From positions 1-51,204 of the forward strand of contig DVMC01000141.1 in NCBI GenBank assembly GCA_018715165.1: 51,204 nt of DNA, read 5' to 3'. A model generated the notes under the pieces. That model made no database searches, was not told the origin of the DNA, and saw nothing but the letters and a program-made list of their open reading frames with translations. Positions 32,549 to 40,561 of this stretch are shown piece by piece. Position numbers and translations under genes: made by a program. This DNA comes from Limiplasma pullistercoris (lineage in GTDB: Bacteria > Bacillota > Clostridia > Christensenellales > Aristaeellaceae). How positions within the stretch are numbered: the stretch's first letter is position 1; each line of letters begins with the position of its first letter.

Positions 32549-34334
32549 GTGCATCCTCCGCTTTCAGGGGGAAGGCCAAAAGCACGGTTGTGCCCTGGCC
32601 GGTACTGCTGGTGATGGAAAAGCGGTATTCATCACGATAATACAGCCGGAGCTGGCGCACAATGTTTTTGATGGCAAAGTTGCGCCCGGAGTCACCGGCG
32701 GGAGCGTCGGGATTTTTGATATCCTCCATCAGCGCCGCCAGCTTGTCCGGCGACATGCCCACGCCGTTGTCCGTGACGGTGTAGCAAAGCCAGCCGGCGG
32801 GGTCCTCGCGGAAGGCGATTTTCAGCCGCCCGCCCAGTTGGGGCCGCAGGCCGTGTTGGTAGGCGTTTTCGACAATCGGCTGAAAGAAATATTTATAGGT
32901 GCGGCAGTCCTTGATTTTCGGGTCGACCTCGATTTCGGAGAGGATCGCGCCGTCCATGCGCACGTTGATGAGCATGATATAGGCCTTGAGGATTTCGGCT
33001 GCCTGGGAGACAGCGAGGGTATCGCGGCCGTCGTTGAGGGTGAGGCGGAAGAGGCGCGAGAGGTTGAAGATAATTTCAGAGATCTGGGGCACATGATGGC
33101 TGTTGGCAATCCAGTGAATGCTGTCCAGCGTATTAAAGAGGAAATGCTCGTTGAGCTGGTTTTGGATATACTTGAGTTCAAACTCATTTTTGAGGACGCG
33201 GGTTTCGTAGTTCTCGTGAATGAGCTGCTCGATACTCTCCAAAAGGACGTTGAACTGGTTGCCGATCATGCCGAATTCATCCTGCCGGGCCAGCGGTACA
33301 CGCACGGCCAGATTGCCGCTCTCCGCCGTCTGAATGGCCCCGCACAGCACGTGGATGGGACGGAGGATGCGATGCAGCAGGAAAACCAGGATGGCTACAA
33401 AAATCAGAAGCAGGCAGAAAAAGTAGTATAGGGAATAACGCTGAATGACGCCCGCGGTGGAGTTGATGGAGGACAGGGGAGCGGAGAGAATGTAGCGCAG
33501 CGTGGTATAGGACGATTGGAAAGCGACCGCCAGATATTGCTCGCTTCCGTTCGAAAGCATGCGCCAGGCCCCCGAAGGCAGGTCCGCCAGAGCATCGACG
33601 CCCTGCGTGCCTCCCGCGCCCGGCACGGCCAGCATATAGGCGCCGCTTTTCACAAACAGGCCCACGGCCTCGTCCGGAACCAATGCGCGGAACCGACCGC
33701 TCAAAATATCGGAGGAGAGCGTGATCCGGCAAAACAGCTTGGCCGAGGGGTCGTTGGAATAATAGGGGCAGAAATAGCTGACCAGGTACATGGCGCCGCT
33801 TGCCTCGACTTCGGGATGCCATGCGTGCGTGGCAGCCTCGGCCGCCTTGGGAATCCAGGCGATCGTTTCCTCCTCGGGATGGGTCTCAATCCGGCGCGTG
33901 GCATAGGGCTGGCTGGAAAACAAAATGTCCGCGTAGGGATGGTACAGCTCGATGGAGTGGATATAGGCGCTGCTCAAATACGCCTGGTAGAGCGCCCGGC
34001 TGATGGACTGGATGATTTGATAGGCGGCATAATCGTTCTGATCGCCGATCAGCTGGGAGGAAAAGGCGGAGTCGGAAAGCACGGGATCGCCGCGCAGCTG
34101 TGTTTGCAGGATGTTAATGCTGTAGAAAACCTCGTCCATGGTATCGGACACGTTTTGCAGAACGACCCGGTATTGACTGCCGGCATCCGCCACGGCCTGC
34201 CTGGCCGAAGCCTGGGACAGAAGATGAAAGAAAATGGCCATGGGCAGGGCGAAGATGATCACGAAAAACGTCATGCTCTGGGTGACGATGCTGTTTCGGA
34301 GGGGATGAACCCCGACTTCCCATTTGTCCGGCAT
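32541..34334 (-). CDS. YesM-type sensor histidine kinase
   Basis: A 597-residue membrane kinase. A first membrane helix (about 20-40) is followed by an extracellular sensor of about 260 residues, probably Cache-like, a second helix near 300-320 (LYYFFCLLLIFVAILVFLLH), and a HAMP-like linker. The His_kinase domain has the phospho-acceptor near residue 397 in LNEHFLFNTLDSIHW. The ATPase has the N-box VENAYQHGL and the G-box DNGVGMS. This is the YesM/LytS-type architecture typical of carbohydrate sensing. AAAGGAG precedes the start by nine bases. It is the first gene of a kinase-regulator pair, divergent from the sugar isomerase/transport operon. Confidence 0.94.
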   Translation of the reverse strand: MPDKWEVGVHPLRNSIVTQSMTFFVIIFALPMAIFFHLLSQASARQAVADAGSQYRVVLQNVSDTMDEVFYSINILQTQLRGDPVLSDSAFSSQLIGDQNDYAAYQIIQSISRALYQAYLSSAYIHSIELYHPYADILFSSQPYATRRIETHPEEETIAWIPKAAEAATHAWHPEVEASGAMYLVSYFCPYYSNDPSAKLFCRITLSSDILSGRFRALVPDEAVGLFVKSGAYMLAVPGAGGTQGVDALADLPSGAWRMLSNGSEQYLAVAFQSSYTTLRYILSAPLSSINSTAGVIQRYSLYYFFCLLLIFVAILVFLLHRILRPIHVLCGAIQTAESGNLAVRVPLARQDEFGMIGNQFNVLLESIEQLIHENYETRVLKNEFELKYIQNQLNEHFLFNTLDSIHWIANSHHVPQISEIIFNLSRLFRLTLNDGRDTLAVSQAAEILKAYIMLINVRMDGAILSEIEVDPKIKDCRTYKYFFQPIVENAYQHGLRPQLGGRLKIAFREDPAGWLCYTVTDNGVGMSPDKLAALMEDIKNPDAPAGDSGRNFAIKNIVRQLRLYYRDEYRFSITSSTGQGTTVLLAFPLKAEDAHE

Positions 34335-34373
34335 GTTACCATACTCCTTTGACGCGAGCCAGAGAAGAGACGC

Positions 34374-34417
34374 TGAAACAACGTTTTCAACTTACTCCGC
34401 GCGGCCTGTTTTGTCAA
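34374..34417 (-). promoter_or_regulatory. Kinase promoter with cre/LacI-like operator
   Basis: On the minus strand a perfect TTGACA (34417-34412) is followed by a 17-base spacer and a poor TAAGTT (34394-34389). Overlapping and following the -10, TGAAACAACGTTTTCA (34374-34389 on plus) has an AACGTT core and resembles the catabolite-responsive element / LacI-family operator consensus TGWAANCGNTNWCA, with two mismatches over 14 bases on the minus strand. Binding there would repress transcription. The operator identity is inference from similarity. Confidence 0.55.
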
Positions 34418-34531
34418 CCGACAACACGCTGCCATTTCTGCCAATCCAAGAAAAATAAGATGGAAACACAAAAAACGAATGAAACCACAATTCATAATCG
34501 TTGCTAAGCACAGGATTCCAAACAAGGCTCA

Positions 34532-34560
34532 TTTCCTCGGGCATCGGCGATGGCTATAAT
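34532..34560 (+). promoter_or_regulatory. Promoter of the sugar isomerase/transport operon
   Basis: Consensus TATAAT at 34555-34560 with only TTTCCT at the -35 position (34532-34537, 17-base spacer, three of six matches). A strong -10 with a weak -35 is typical of promoters that need an activator. The neighbouring AraC-type regulator is the obvious candidate. Confidence 0.6.
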
Positions 34561-34584
34561 ACGGGTAGAAACGGAGTGAACGCA

Positions 34585-35382
34585 ATGATATATACGAGCA
34601 ACCTTGTGGTAGGACTGGAGAGGGGACTGGATGATCCGGCGTTCCTCAAGCGGGCGGCGGATGAAACCGGCACGGGCGTGGAGCTGTTTTTGCACGTGCA
34701 CGACACGGCCTACCAAGAAAAGATGGAAACGGCGGCGCAATGGCTGGGAAACAGACCCCGCACCACACATGGCCCCTTCATCGGCGTGGAGGCGGCGTCG
34801 CCCAGAGGGTCTAAGGAGCATGAGCATTTTCTGGCGGCGTACCGCTATGCGTTTCAGATGGCCCGCTCGCTTAACAGCCCGCACATGGTGTTTCACACCC
34901 ATCAGCGGGTCATTCAGGCGCACGAGCGCGACGAGGCACGGCAGATGTGCATGGAATCCATCCGGGAACTGCTGGACCTGTCCACCCGCTACGGGGTGCA
35001 GCTTCTCATTGAAAACCTGGATTTTCAGAAGGCGGGGGTGTCCCTCTTTGACGAGGACGCCTTTCTGGAACTGCTGGAACGCTTTCCCCAAGCCGGGTGC
35101 CTCATCGACGTGGGCCATCTGCATGTGGCCGGATGGAATGCCGAGCGCGTGCTGAAAGCCCTGGGGAAGCGCGTGGAAGGATTCCATTTCCATAATAATG
35201 ACGGAAGGGACGACACGCACTGCCGCATCACGGATGGAACGCTGGATTACACGGAAGTGATGAGGCTGTACCGCCGCTATACGCCCAACGCCGACATCAC
35301 GCTGGAATATGGCGACAATCACGGGATTACCTGCGACGATGTCATTGAGGACCTGCGCACCATTCAAGGGATGCTCGCCTGA
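34585..35382 (+). CDS. Sugar phosphate isomerase/epimerase (TIM barrel)
   Basis: A 265-residue protein of the xylose-isomerase-like TIM barrel family (AP endonuclease 2 fold). Metal-binding positions are visible: Glu in LLIENLDF near residue 145, Asp and His in LIDVGHLH near 176-180, His residues in FHFHNND near 203-205, and Glu in ITLEYGDNHG near 240. The family contains ketose 3-epimerases, inosose isomerases and related enzymes, so the substrate cannot be fixed. It is the first gene of the operon that goes on to encode a solute-binding protein and two permeases, suggesting that it processes the imported sugar. The start is the ATG after CGGAGTGA. Confidence 0.85.
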   Translation: MIYTSNLVVGLERGLDDPAFLKRAADETGTGVELFLHVHDTAYQEKMETAAQWLGNRPRTTHGPFIGVEAASPRGSKEHEHFLAAYRYAFQMARSLNSPHMVFHTHQRVIQAHERDEARQMCMESIRELLDLSTRYGVQLLIENLDFQKAGVSLFDEDAFLELLERFPQAGCLIDVGHLHVAGWNAERVLKALGKRVEGFHFHNNDGRDDTHCRITDGTLDYTEVMRLYRRYTPNADITLEYGDNHGITCDDVIEDLRTIQGMLA

Positions 35383-35384
35383 AA

Positions 35385-35398
35385 GGGCCGCAAGGCCC
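35385..35398 (+). other. Small GNRA-loop hairpin before the SBP gene
   Basis: GGGCC (35385-35389) and GGCCC (35394-35398) enclose a GCAA tetraloop three bases after the isomerase stop codon. There is no U-tract. It could form a 5' protective end for a processed mRNA starting with the binding-protein gene. Confidence 0.45.
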
Positions 35399-35437
35399 CA
35401 GGATGAGAATAAAGACAACCATAAAGGAGGAGAACAA

Positions 35438-36739
35438 ATGAAACGCTTTCTGACCCTGCTGCTGTGCCTGACCATGCTGGTTTCCATGGCTGCTCTGCCC
35501 GCGACGTCGCTTGCGGAGGAAACGGTGGAGCTGACGTTTTACTACCCTGTCGGCGTGGGCGGCGACCTGGCGCTGCTGATTGAAAACCTGGCGGCGGAAT
35601 TCACCAAGGAAAACCCCAACATCATCATCAACCCGGTTTTCTGCGGCAACTCTACCGAAACCACCACCAAGACCATCGCGGCCATTCAGGGCGGCAATGC
35701 GCCTGACTTTGCCATTCTGGGTAATTCGGAGCTGTATTCCATGCTCTCCCTGGAAGCGATCATCCCTCTGGATGACCTGATCGCCGCCGACGAGGATGGA
35801 CAGGAATACATTGACGACTTCTGGCCCGCCTTCCTGCAAAACTCCTACTACGATGGACACATCTACTCCATCCCCTTCCAGCGCTCCACCATCATCATGT
35901 ACTATAACAAGGACGCCTTCCGCGCGGCCGGTCTGGACCCCGAAACGCCGCCCACCACCTGGGAAGAGCTGGCCGACTATGCCCAGAAGCTGACCGTGCG
36001 CGATGAGAACGGCAACGTGACCCAGTGGGGCGTTCAGATTTCCACCAACGATCCCTTCATGTTCAGCCCCTTTGCGCTGCAAAACAGCGAGAACGGCGAG
36101 AACCTGATGACCAGCGACGGCAAGACCGCGCTGTTTGATACCGAGGGCAACGCCGAGGCGCTGCAGTTCCTGGTGGACCTGTCCCAGAAGTATCAGGCGA
36201 TGCCCGAAGGCGTGATCGTATGGGCTGACTCCACCTCCAACTTCATGGCCGGGACCGCCGCCATGCTGTATATGTCCTCCGGCAGCCTGACCAACGTGCT
36301 CAAGAACACTGATTTTGAGGTTGGCACCTGCTTCCTGCCGGCGGGCAAGCGCTATGGCTCCGCCACGGGCGGCGCGAACTTCTACATCTTCGATGGCATC
36401 AGCGAAGAGAAGCTGGCCGCCACCTGGAAGTTTATCCGCTGGATCACCGAGCCGGAGCGCGCAGCGCAGTGGAGCATCGACACCGGTTATGTGGCCACGC
36501 GCAAGAGCTGCTTTGAGCTGGATGTGCTCAAGGATTATTTCGCCACCGTGCCCCAGGCCGCAACGGCGGGCGATCAGTTGCAGTATGCAGGCAGCGAGCT
36601 CATGCTCTACGACAACACCCGCTGCTGGGATATTCTCAAAAACGCGATCGACGCGGCCATGACCTTGACCATGACGCCTCAGGAGGCGCTGGCGCAGGCG
36701 CAGGCGGAGGTCGACCAGGTTCTGGCCGATTATCAGTAA
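35438..36739 (+). CDS. Sugar ABC transporter solute-binding protein
   Basis: A 433-residue family-1 extracellular solute-binding protein of normal length. The signal peptide (FLTLLLCLTMLVSMAALPA) ends near SLAEE and lacks a lipobox Cys at the cleavage site. The binding-protein core is clear: VELTFYYPVGVGGDLALLIE, then IAAIQGGNAPDFAILGNSEL, SIPFQRSTIIMYYNKDAFRA and the closing EPERAAQWSIDTGYVATRKS. AAGGAGG lies nine bases upstream. It captures sugar for the two permeases downstream. No fused domain or coiled-coil insert is present, in contrast to the paralogues at 18608-23225. The family resembles glycerol-3-phosphate or multiple-sugar binding proteins; the ligand is unknown. Confidence 0.95.
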   Translation: MKRFLTLLLCLTMLVSMAALPATSLAEETVELTFYYPVGVGGDLALLIENLAAEFTKENPNIIINPVFCGNSTETTTKTIAAIQGGNAPDFAILGNSELYSMLSLEAIIPLDDLIAADEDGQEYIDDFWPAFLQNSYYDGHIYSIPFQRSTIIMYYNKDAFRAAGLDPETPPTTWEELADYAQKLTVRDENGNVTQWGVQISTNDPFMFSPFALQNSENGENLMTSDGKTALFDTEGNAEALQFLVDLSQKYQAMPEGVIVWADSTSNFMAGTAAMLYMSSGSLTNVLKNTDFEVGTCFLPAGKRYGSATGGANFYIFDGISEEKLAATWKFIRWITEPERAAQWSIDTGYVATRKSCFELDVLKDYFATVPQAATAGDQLQYAGSELMLYDNTRCWDILKNAIDAAMTLTMTPQEALAQAQAEVDQVLADYQ

Positions 36740-36749
36740 CCGACCCTTG

Positions 36750-36774
36750 GCGGGGCGCGTGAAACGCGCCCCGC
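36750..36774 (+). other. Strong intercistronic hairpin between SBP and permease
   Basis: GCGGGGCGCGT (36750-36760) pairs perfectly with ACGCGCCCCGC (36764-36774) around a three-base GAA loop. It is followed by only TTT, so it may act as a partial terminator or 3' barrier that leaves more binding-protein mRNA than permease mRNA. Confidence 0.7.
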
Positions 36775-36802
36775 TTTACGAACCACAGGGAGGAGTGAGC
36801 CG

Positions 36803-37705
36803 ATGCAACGGGCCAACGAACGCAGAAATCAGCTGCGCAGGGATGCGCTGGGCTGGTCATTTTTGCTGCCCTCGCTGCTTTTTCTGGGATGCTTCACCAT
36901 CTATCCCATTGTAAAAGCCATCATCAACAGCTTTCAGAAGGTCAATCTGGGCAAGCAGACCTACCAGTTCATCGGCCTGAAAAACTATACGGACGTGTTC
37001 AGCGACAAGGTGTTCATAACCGTTCTGGGCAACACGTTCAAATTCGCCCTGTTCGTGATTCCGTTGAGCATGGTGCTGGGCTTTTTCCTGGCCATGCTGG
37101 TCAAGCGGGAGGCGCGGGGCGTGGGATTTGCCCGCGCGTTGATCTACTATCCCAACATCGCGCCCACCATCGGCTTTGCCACGGTGTGGACCTATCTGCT
37201 CACGCCAACCGTGGGCTTCATCAGCCAGGTCGCCAAGATGATGGGGGTTGCCGCTCCCGATTTTCTCAACGATCCCCAGTATGCGATCTATACCATCATG
37301 GTGGTATACCTGTGGCGCGAAGCGGGCTTTGTCATGATTTTCTACACATCGGGGCTTCAGAACATATCGCCGGAGTATTATGAGGCGGCGTTGATTGACG
37401 GCGCTTCGCCCTTGACGATGCTGCGCAAGATTACCCTGCCGCTGGTGCGGCCGACCACCGTGTTCGTGCTCATGTGTACGATGGCCAACTCCTTTAAGAT
37501 GGTGGACCTGATCGTGACCATGACCACCAAGGGAGGACCCAACAACAGCACCAACGTGCTAATGTATCACATCTATCAGACGGCCTTCGCCTACTGGGAT
37601 ATCGGCAAGGCTTCCGTGATGACGGTGGTCATGCTGGTCTTTATGCTGCTGGTATCCTTTGTGCAGTATGGCGGCATGGACCGCCACACCCACTACGACA
37701 ACTGA
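36803..37705 (+). CDS. Sugar ABC transporter permease, MalF type
   Basis: A 300-residue permease with six hydrophobic helices. The first follows a short basic N-terminus (FLLPSLLFLGCFTIYPIVKA). The EAA loop reads EYYEAALIDGASPLTMLRKI near residues 191-210, with the conserved EAA, D and G residues for ATPase docking. GGGAGGAG lies eight bases before the ATG. It forms the importer channel with the next gene. As in the other transport operon no ATPase is encoded, so a shared MsmX-like ATPase is implied. Family assignment is firm; the substrate is probably the sugar acted on by the isomerase. Confidence 0.94.
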   Translation: MQRANERRNQLRRDALGWSFLLPSLLFLGCFTIYPIVKAIINSFQKVNLGKQTYQFIGLKNYTDVFSDKVFITVLGNTFKFALFVIPLSMVLGFFLAMLVKREARGVGFARALIYYPNIAPTIGFATVWTYLLTPTVGFISQVAKMMGVAAPDFLNDPQYAIYTIMVVYLWREAGFVMIFYTSGLQNISPEYYEAALIDGASPLTMLRKITLPLVRPTTVFVLMCTMANSFKMVDLIVTMTTKGGPNNSTNVLMYHIYQTAFAYWDIGKASVMTVVMLVFMLLVSFVQYGGMDRHTHYDN

Positions 37706-37721
37706 CAGGAGGCGCAAAGCA

Positions 37722-38534
37722 ATGAAGCAAAAGCCGGGTATCGCAACGCGCGCCGTGCTGCTTGCGGTGAGCCTGCTGTGGGCTATTCCGTTGATCTGGT
37801 CGGTGCTTACGGCGCTGAAGCCGTCCAAGGAATCCATGCTGTTGCAGCTGCCCAGCACGCTGACGCTGGAGAACTTTCAGGTTGTGTTTGAGTCCGCGCC
37901 GTTTTTGCAGTACGGGCTGAATACCTTCCTCATCGTGGCCGGCATTCTGGCGGTGCAGCTCATTACGGTCACGATGGGCGCTTATGCCCTGGCGTGCGTG
38001 AACTTCCGCGGCAAAGGCCTGGCCATGGCGCTGATCATGGTGCAGATCATCATTCCGGCGGACGTGCTCATCCTGCCCAACTATACGACGCTTCGCCAGC
38101 TGGGACTGCTGGACAGGCTGCTGGGCGTGATGATTCCCTTCTTCGCTTCCTCCATGGGCCTGCTGCTGCTTCGGGGAGCGTACAAGGGCATTCCTTCGGC
38201 GATAGCCGACGCCGCCCGCATCGATGGCGCGGGCATCTTTCAAACGCTGCTGAACGTCTATATCCCCTCCACACGGGCGACCTATGTGGCGTTTGCCATC
38301 TGCTCCATCAGCACGCACTGGAACAACTTCCTCTGGCCGATGATCGTGATCAACTCCGTGGAAAAGCGGCCGTTGACGGTGGGCCTTTCGCTGTTTGCCA
38401 AGGCCAGCGAGTCCGGCCCCATGTGGGCCAAGGTGACGGCGGCCACGTTGATTGTGATGCTGCCGCTGTATGTGCTGTTCTGCTGCTTCCAGCGCGTCTT
38501 TGTCTCCAGCCTGGTTCGTTCGGGCCTCAAATAA
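37722..38534 (+). CDS. Sugar ABC transporter permease, MalG type
   Basis: A 270-residue MalG-type permease. The N-terminus AVLLAVSLLWAIPLIWSVLT followed by ALKPSKES is typical. The EAA loop is SAIADAARIDGAGIFQTLLN near residues 156-175. Six hydrophobic segments are visible. The start is the ATG five bases after AGGAGGCG; the open frame extends back into the preceding permease gene but that extension is rejected. It is the last gene of the uptake operon and is followed by an elaborate hairpin (38552-38586). Confidence 0.94.
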   Translation: MKQKPGIATRAVLLAVSLLWAIPLIWSVLTALKPSKESMLLQLPSTLTLENFQVVFESAPFLQYGLNTFLIVAGILAVQLITVTMGAYALACVNFRGKGLAMALIMVQIIIPADVLILPNYTTLRQLGLLDRLLGVMIPFFASSMGLLLLRGAYKGIPSAIADAARIDGAGIFQTLLNVYIPSTRATYVAFAICSISTHWNNFLWPMIVINSVEKRPLTVGLSLFAKASESGPMWAKVTAATLIVMLPLYVLFCCFQRVFVSSLVRSGLK

Positions 38535-38551
38535 AGTTTGGAAGCGCCTTT

Positions 38552-38586
38552 TCACAGGCCGTCCGCCGCAGGCAGGCGGCCTGTGA
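38552..38586 (+). terminator. Hairpin after the sugar uptake operon
   Basis: TCACAGGCCG (38552-38561) pairs perfectly with CGGCCTGTGA (38577-38586); a small inner stem GCC-GCA-GGC (38565-38573) caps it. There is no U-tract, so it may end or stabilise the transcript's 3' end rather than being a classical terminator. Confidence 0.5.
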
Positions 38587-38606
38587 CGATTGCGCGCAAA
38601 AAGCGG

Positions 38607-38635
38607 TGGACAAACCCACCGTCCTGTTGTAAGAT
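38607..38635 (+). promoter_or_regulatory. Promoter for the EamA transporter
   Basis: TGGACA (38607-38612), a 17-base spacer and TAAGAT (38630-38635): five of six and four of six matches to the sigma-A consensus. Confidence 0.6.
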
Positions 38636-38689
38636 GTTGCTTGCCGCCGCGTGCGGTGCATTTTCATGCCAAGGGAGAAGAACCCGCAA

Positions 38690-39586
38690 ATGAAACGTTC
38701 GGTTCGGGCAAACCTGTTGCTGACGCTGACGGCGCTCATCTGGGGCGCGGCGTTCGTCGCCCAGGATGTGGCGGCGGACAGCCTTGGGGCGTTTACCTTC
38801 AACGGTCTGCGCATGGCGCTGGCCGCGCTGGCGATGCTGCCGGTGATTGCTGCGCTGGACCGGAAGGCCCGCAAGGCCGGACAGGATACCTCCTGGCGGG
38901 GGATGAACCCATCGCAGCGAAGGACGCTGCTGACCGCCGGCGTTTGCTGCGGCGCCATGCTGGCGCTGGCCAGCGCCTTTCAGCAGATGGGCATCGCCAT
39001 GGGCACGGGCGCGGGCAAGGCGGGTTTCATCACGGCGCTCTACATCGTGCTGGTGCCCCTACTTGGCATGCTGTGGGGCCGCAGGCCCGCGTGGCTGGTG
39101 TGGGTGGCCGTCCTTTTGAGCGTGGGCGGGCTGTATCTTCTGTGCATCGGCGAGGGCTTCTCCATCGCGCCGGGCGACGGGCTGCTCATCCTCTGCGCAC
39201 TGTGCTTTTCAGGTCACATTCTGGTGGTGGATCATTTCAGCCGCCGGACAGACTGCGTGAAGATGAGCTGCCTGCAATTTGCGACGGCGGCGGTGCTGTG
39301 CATGGGCATTGCGGCACCGACCGAGCCCATCGACGCGGGGACGATCGTTGCCTGCGCCGTGCCGCTGCTTTACGCGGGCGTTTTGAGCGGCGCGGTCGGC
39401 TATACGCTGCAGATCGTGGCGCAGAAGGACACCGATCCCACGGTGGCTTCGCTCCTCATGTCGCTGGAGAGCGTGTTCGCGGTGCTGGCGGGCTGGCTCC
39501 TGCTGGGCGACATGCTCACGGCAAGGGAACTGCTGGGCTGCATGCTGATGATGGGCGGTATCGTGCTGGCGCAGCTCAAGAACTAA
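38690..39586 (+). CDS. DMT superfamily (EamA) transporter
   Basis: A 298-residue membrane protein with about ten hydrophobic helices arranged as two EamA repeats. The first begins LLLTLTALIWGAAFVAQDVA and the second DGLLILCALCFSGHILVVDH. The second repeat ends with the DPTVASLLMSLESVFAVLAG signature, then LLLGDMLTARELLGC, typical of this drug/metabolite transporter family. Members export amino acids, nucleosides or other small metabolites; the substrate here is unknown. The start is uncertain: ATG 38690 has AAGGGAG 12 bases upstream, while ATG 38666 has no ribosome site. It is convergent with the arginine operon and separated from it by a strong bidirectional terminator. Confidence 0.88.
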   Translation: MKRSVRANLLLTLTALIWGAAFVAQDVAADSLGAFTFNGLRMALAALAMLPVIAALDRKARKAGQDTSWRGMNPSQRRTLLTAGVCCGAMLALASAFQQMGIAMGTGAGKAGFITALYIVLVPLLGMLWGRRPAWLVWVAVLLSVGGLYLLCIGEGFSIAPGDGLLILCALCFSGHILVVDHFSRRTDCVKMSCLQFATAAVLCMGIAAPTEPIDAGTIVACAVPLLYAGVLSGAVGYTLQIVAQKDTDPTVASLLMSLESVFAVLAGWLLLGDMLTARELLGCMLMMGGIVLAQLKN

Positions 39587-39595
39587 AAACATGGG

Positions 39596-39636
39596 AAAAG
39601 GCTGTAGGGTCCTCTGTGAACCCTACAGCCTTTTTT
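39596..39636. terminator. Bidirectional terminator between EamA and argF
   Basis: A perfect 15-bp stem, AAAAGGCTGTAGGGT (39596-39610) with ACCCTACAGCCTTTT (39620-39634), and a 9-base loop. T-runs follow on the plus strand (TTTTTT 39631-39636) and A-runs precede it, so it serves both convergent transcripts. Confidence 0.95.
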
Positions 39637-39646
39637 CTATGGATTT

Positions 39647-40561
39647 TCAGCCCAGCAGCCGCACCAGCACGGCCTTCTGCGCGTGGAGACGGTTTTCCGC
39701 CTCCTCGAAGATCTCGTCGGCGTGCGCTTCCAGCACCTCGGCGGTGATTTCCTCGCCGCGGTGTGCGGGCAGGCAGTGCAGCACCATGGCGCCGGCATTT
39801 GCCACATCCATCACGGCCTGATTCACCTGATAGCCCGCAAAGGCGGCGCGGCGCTGCTCAGCCTCCTCCTCCTGACCCATGGATGCCCACACGTCGGTAT
39901 AGATCACGTCTGCACCGGCTGCCATGCCCAGCACGTCGGGCTGGCAGTCGAAATCGCCGTTTGCGCGCGCCCACTCCATCAGGGACGCGTCAGGCAGGTA
40001 GCCCGCGGGGCAAGCGATGCGCACCGCCATCCCCGCCTTGATGCCGCCTACGATGAGGGAGTTGGCCATGTTGTTGCCGTCGCCCACGAAGCACAGCTTG
40101 AGCCCCTTGAAGCTGCCCTTGCGCTCACGAATGGTCATCAGGTCGGCCAGCACCTGGCAGGGGTGCGCGTAGTCGGTCAGGCCGTTGATGATGGGGATGG
40201 AGCCGTAGCGGGCCAGATCCTCCACCTCCTGCTGGGCGAAGGTGCGGATCATGATGCCGTCCAGATAGCGCGACAGCACGCGGGCGGTGTCCTCCACCGG
40301 CTCGCCGCGGCCGATCTGCAAATCGCGGCTGGAGAGGAACAGCGCGCTGCCGCCCAGCTGGCTCATGCCCACCTCAAAGCTCACGCGCGTGCGGGTGGAG
40401 GATTTCTGAAAGATCATGCCCAGCGTCTTGCCCGCGAGCAGCGGGTGGGGGATGCCGTGCTTGCGCTCGTACTTGAGCTGGTCGGCGAGGTTGAGGATAT
40501 CCAGAATCTGCTCGGTCGAGAGATCGGCCAGCTTGAGCAGGTGTTTGATGGGTTCGCTCAT
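39647..40561 (-). CDS. argF: Ornithine carbamoyltransferase
   Basis: A 304-residue enzyme that joins ornithine and carbamoyl phosphate to give citrulline. The carbamoyl-phosphate motif SSTRTR near residue 53, the HPCQVLADLMT motif near 133, and HCLPAHRG near 263 with its reactive Cys are all present. The context (arginine biosynthesis genes only) favours the anabolic argF over catabolic arcB. It is the last gene of the operon argG-argC-argJ-argB-argD-argF. Its start codon overlaps the argD stop by four bases (ATGA), indicating coupled translation. It ends at the strong bidirectional terminator. Length is normal and the assignment is secure. Confidence 0.96.
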   Translation of the reverse strand: MSEPIKHLLKLADLSTEQILDILNLADQLKYERKHGIPHPLLAGKTLGMIFQKSSTRTRVSFEVGMSQLGGSALFLSSRDLQIGRGEPVEDTARVLSRYLDGIMIRTFAQQEVEDLARYGSIPIINGLTDYAHPCQVLADLMTIRERKGSFKGLKLCFVGDGNNMANSLIVGGIKAGMAVRIACPAGYLPDASLMEWARANGDFDCQPDVLGMAAGADVIYTDVWASMGQEEEAEQRRAAFAGYQVNQAVMDVANAGAMVLHCLPAHRGEEITAEVLEAHADEIFEEAENRLHAQKAVLVRLLG

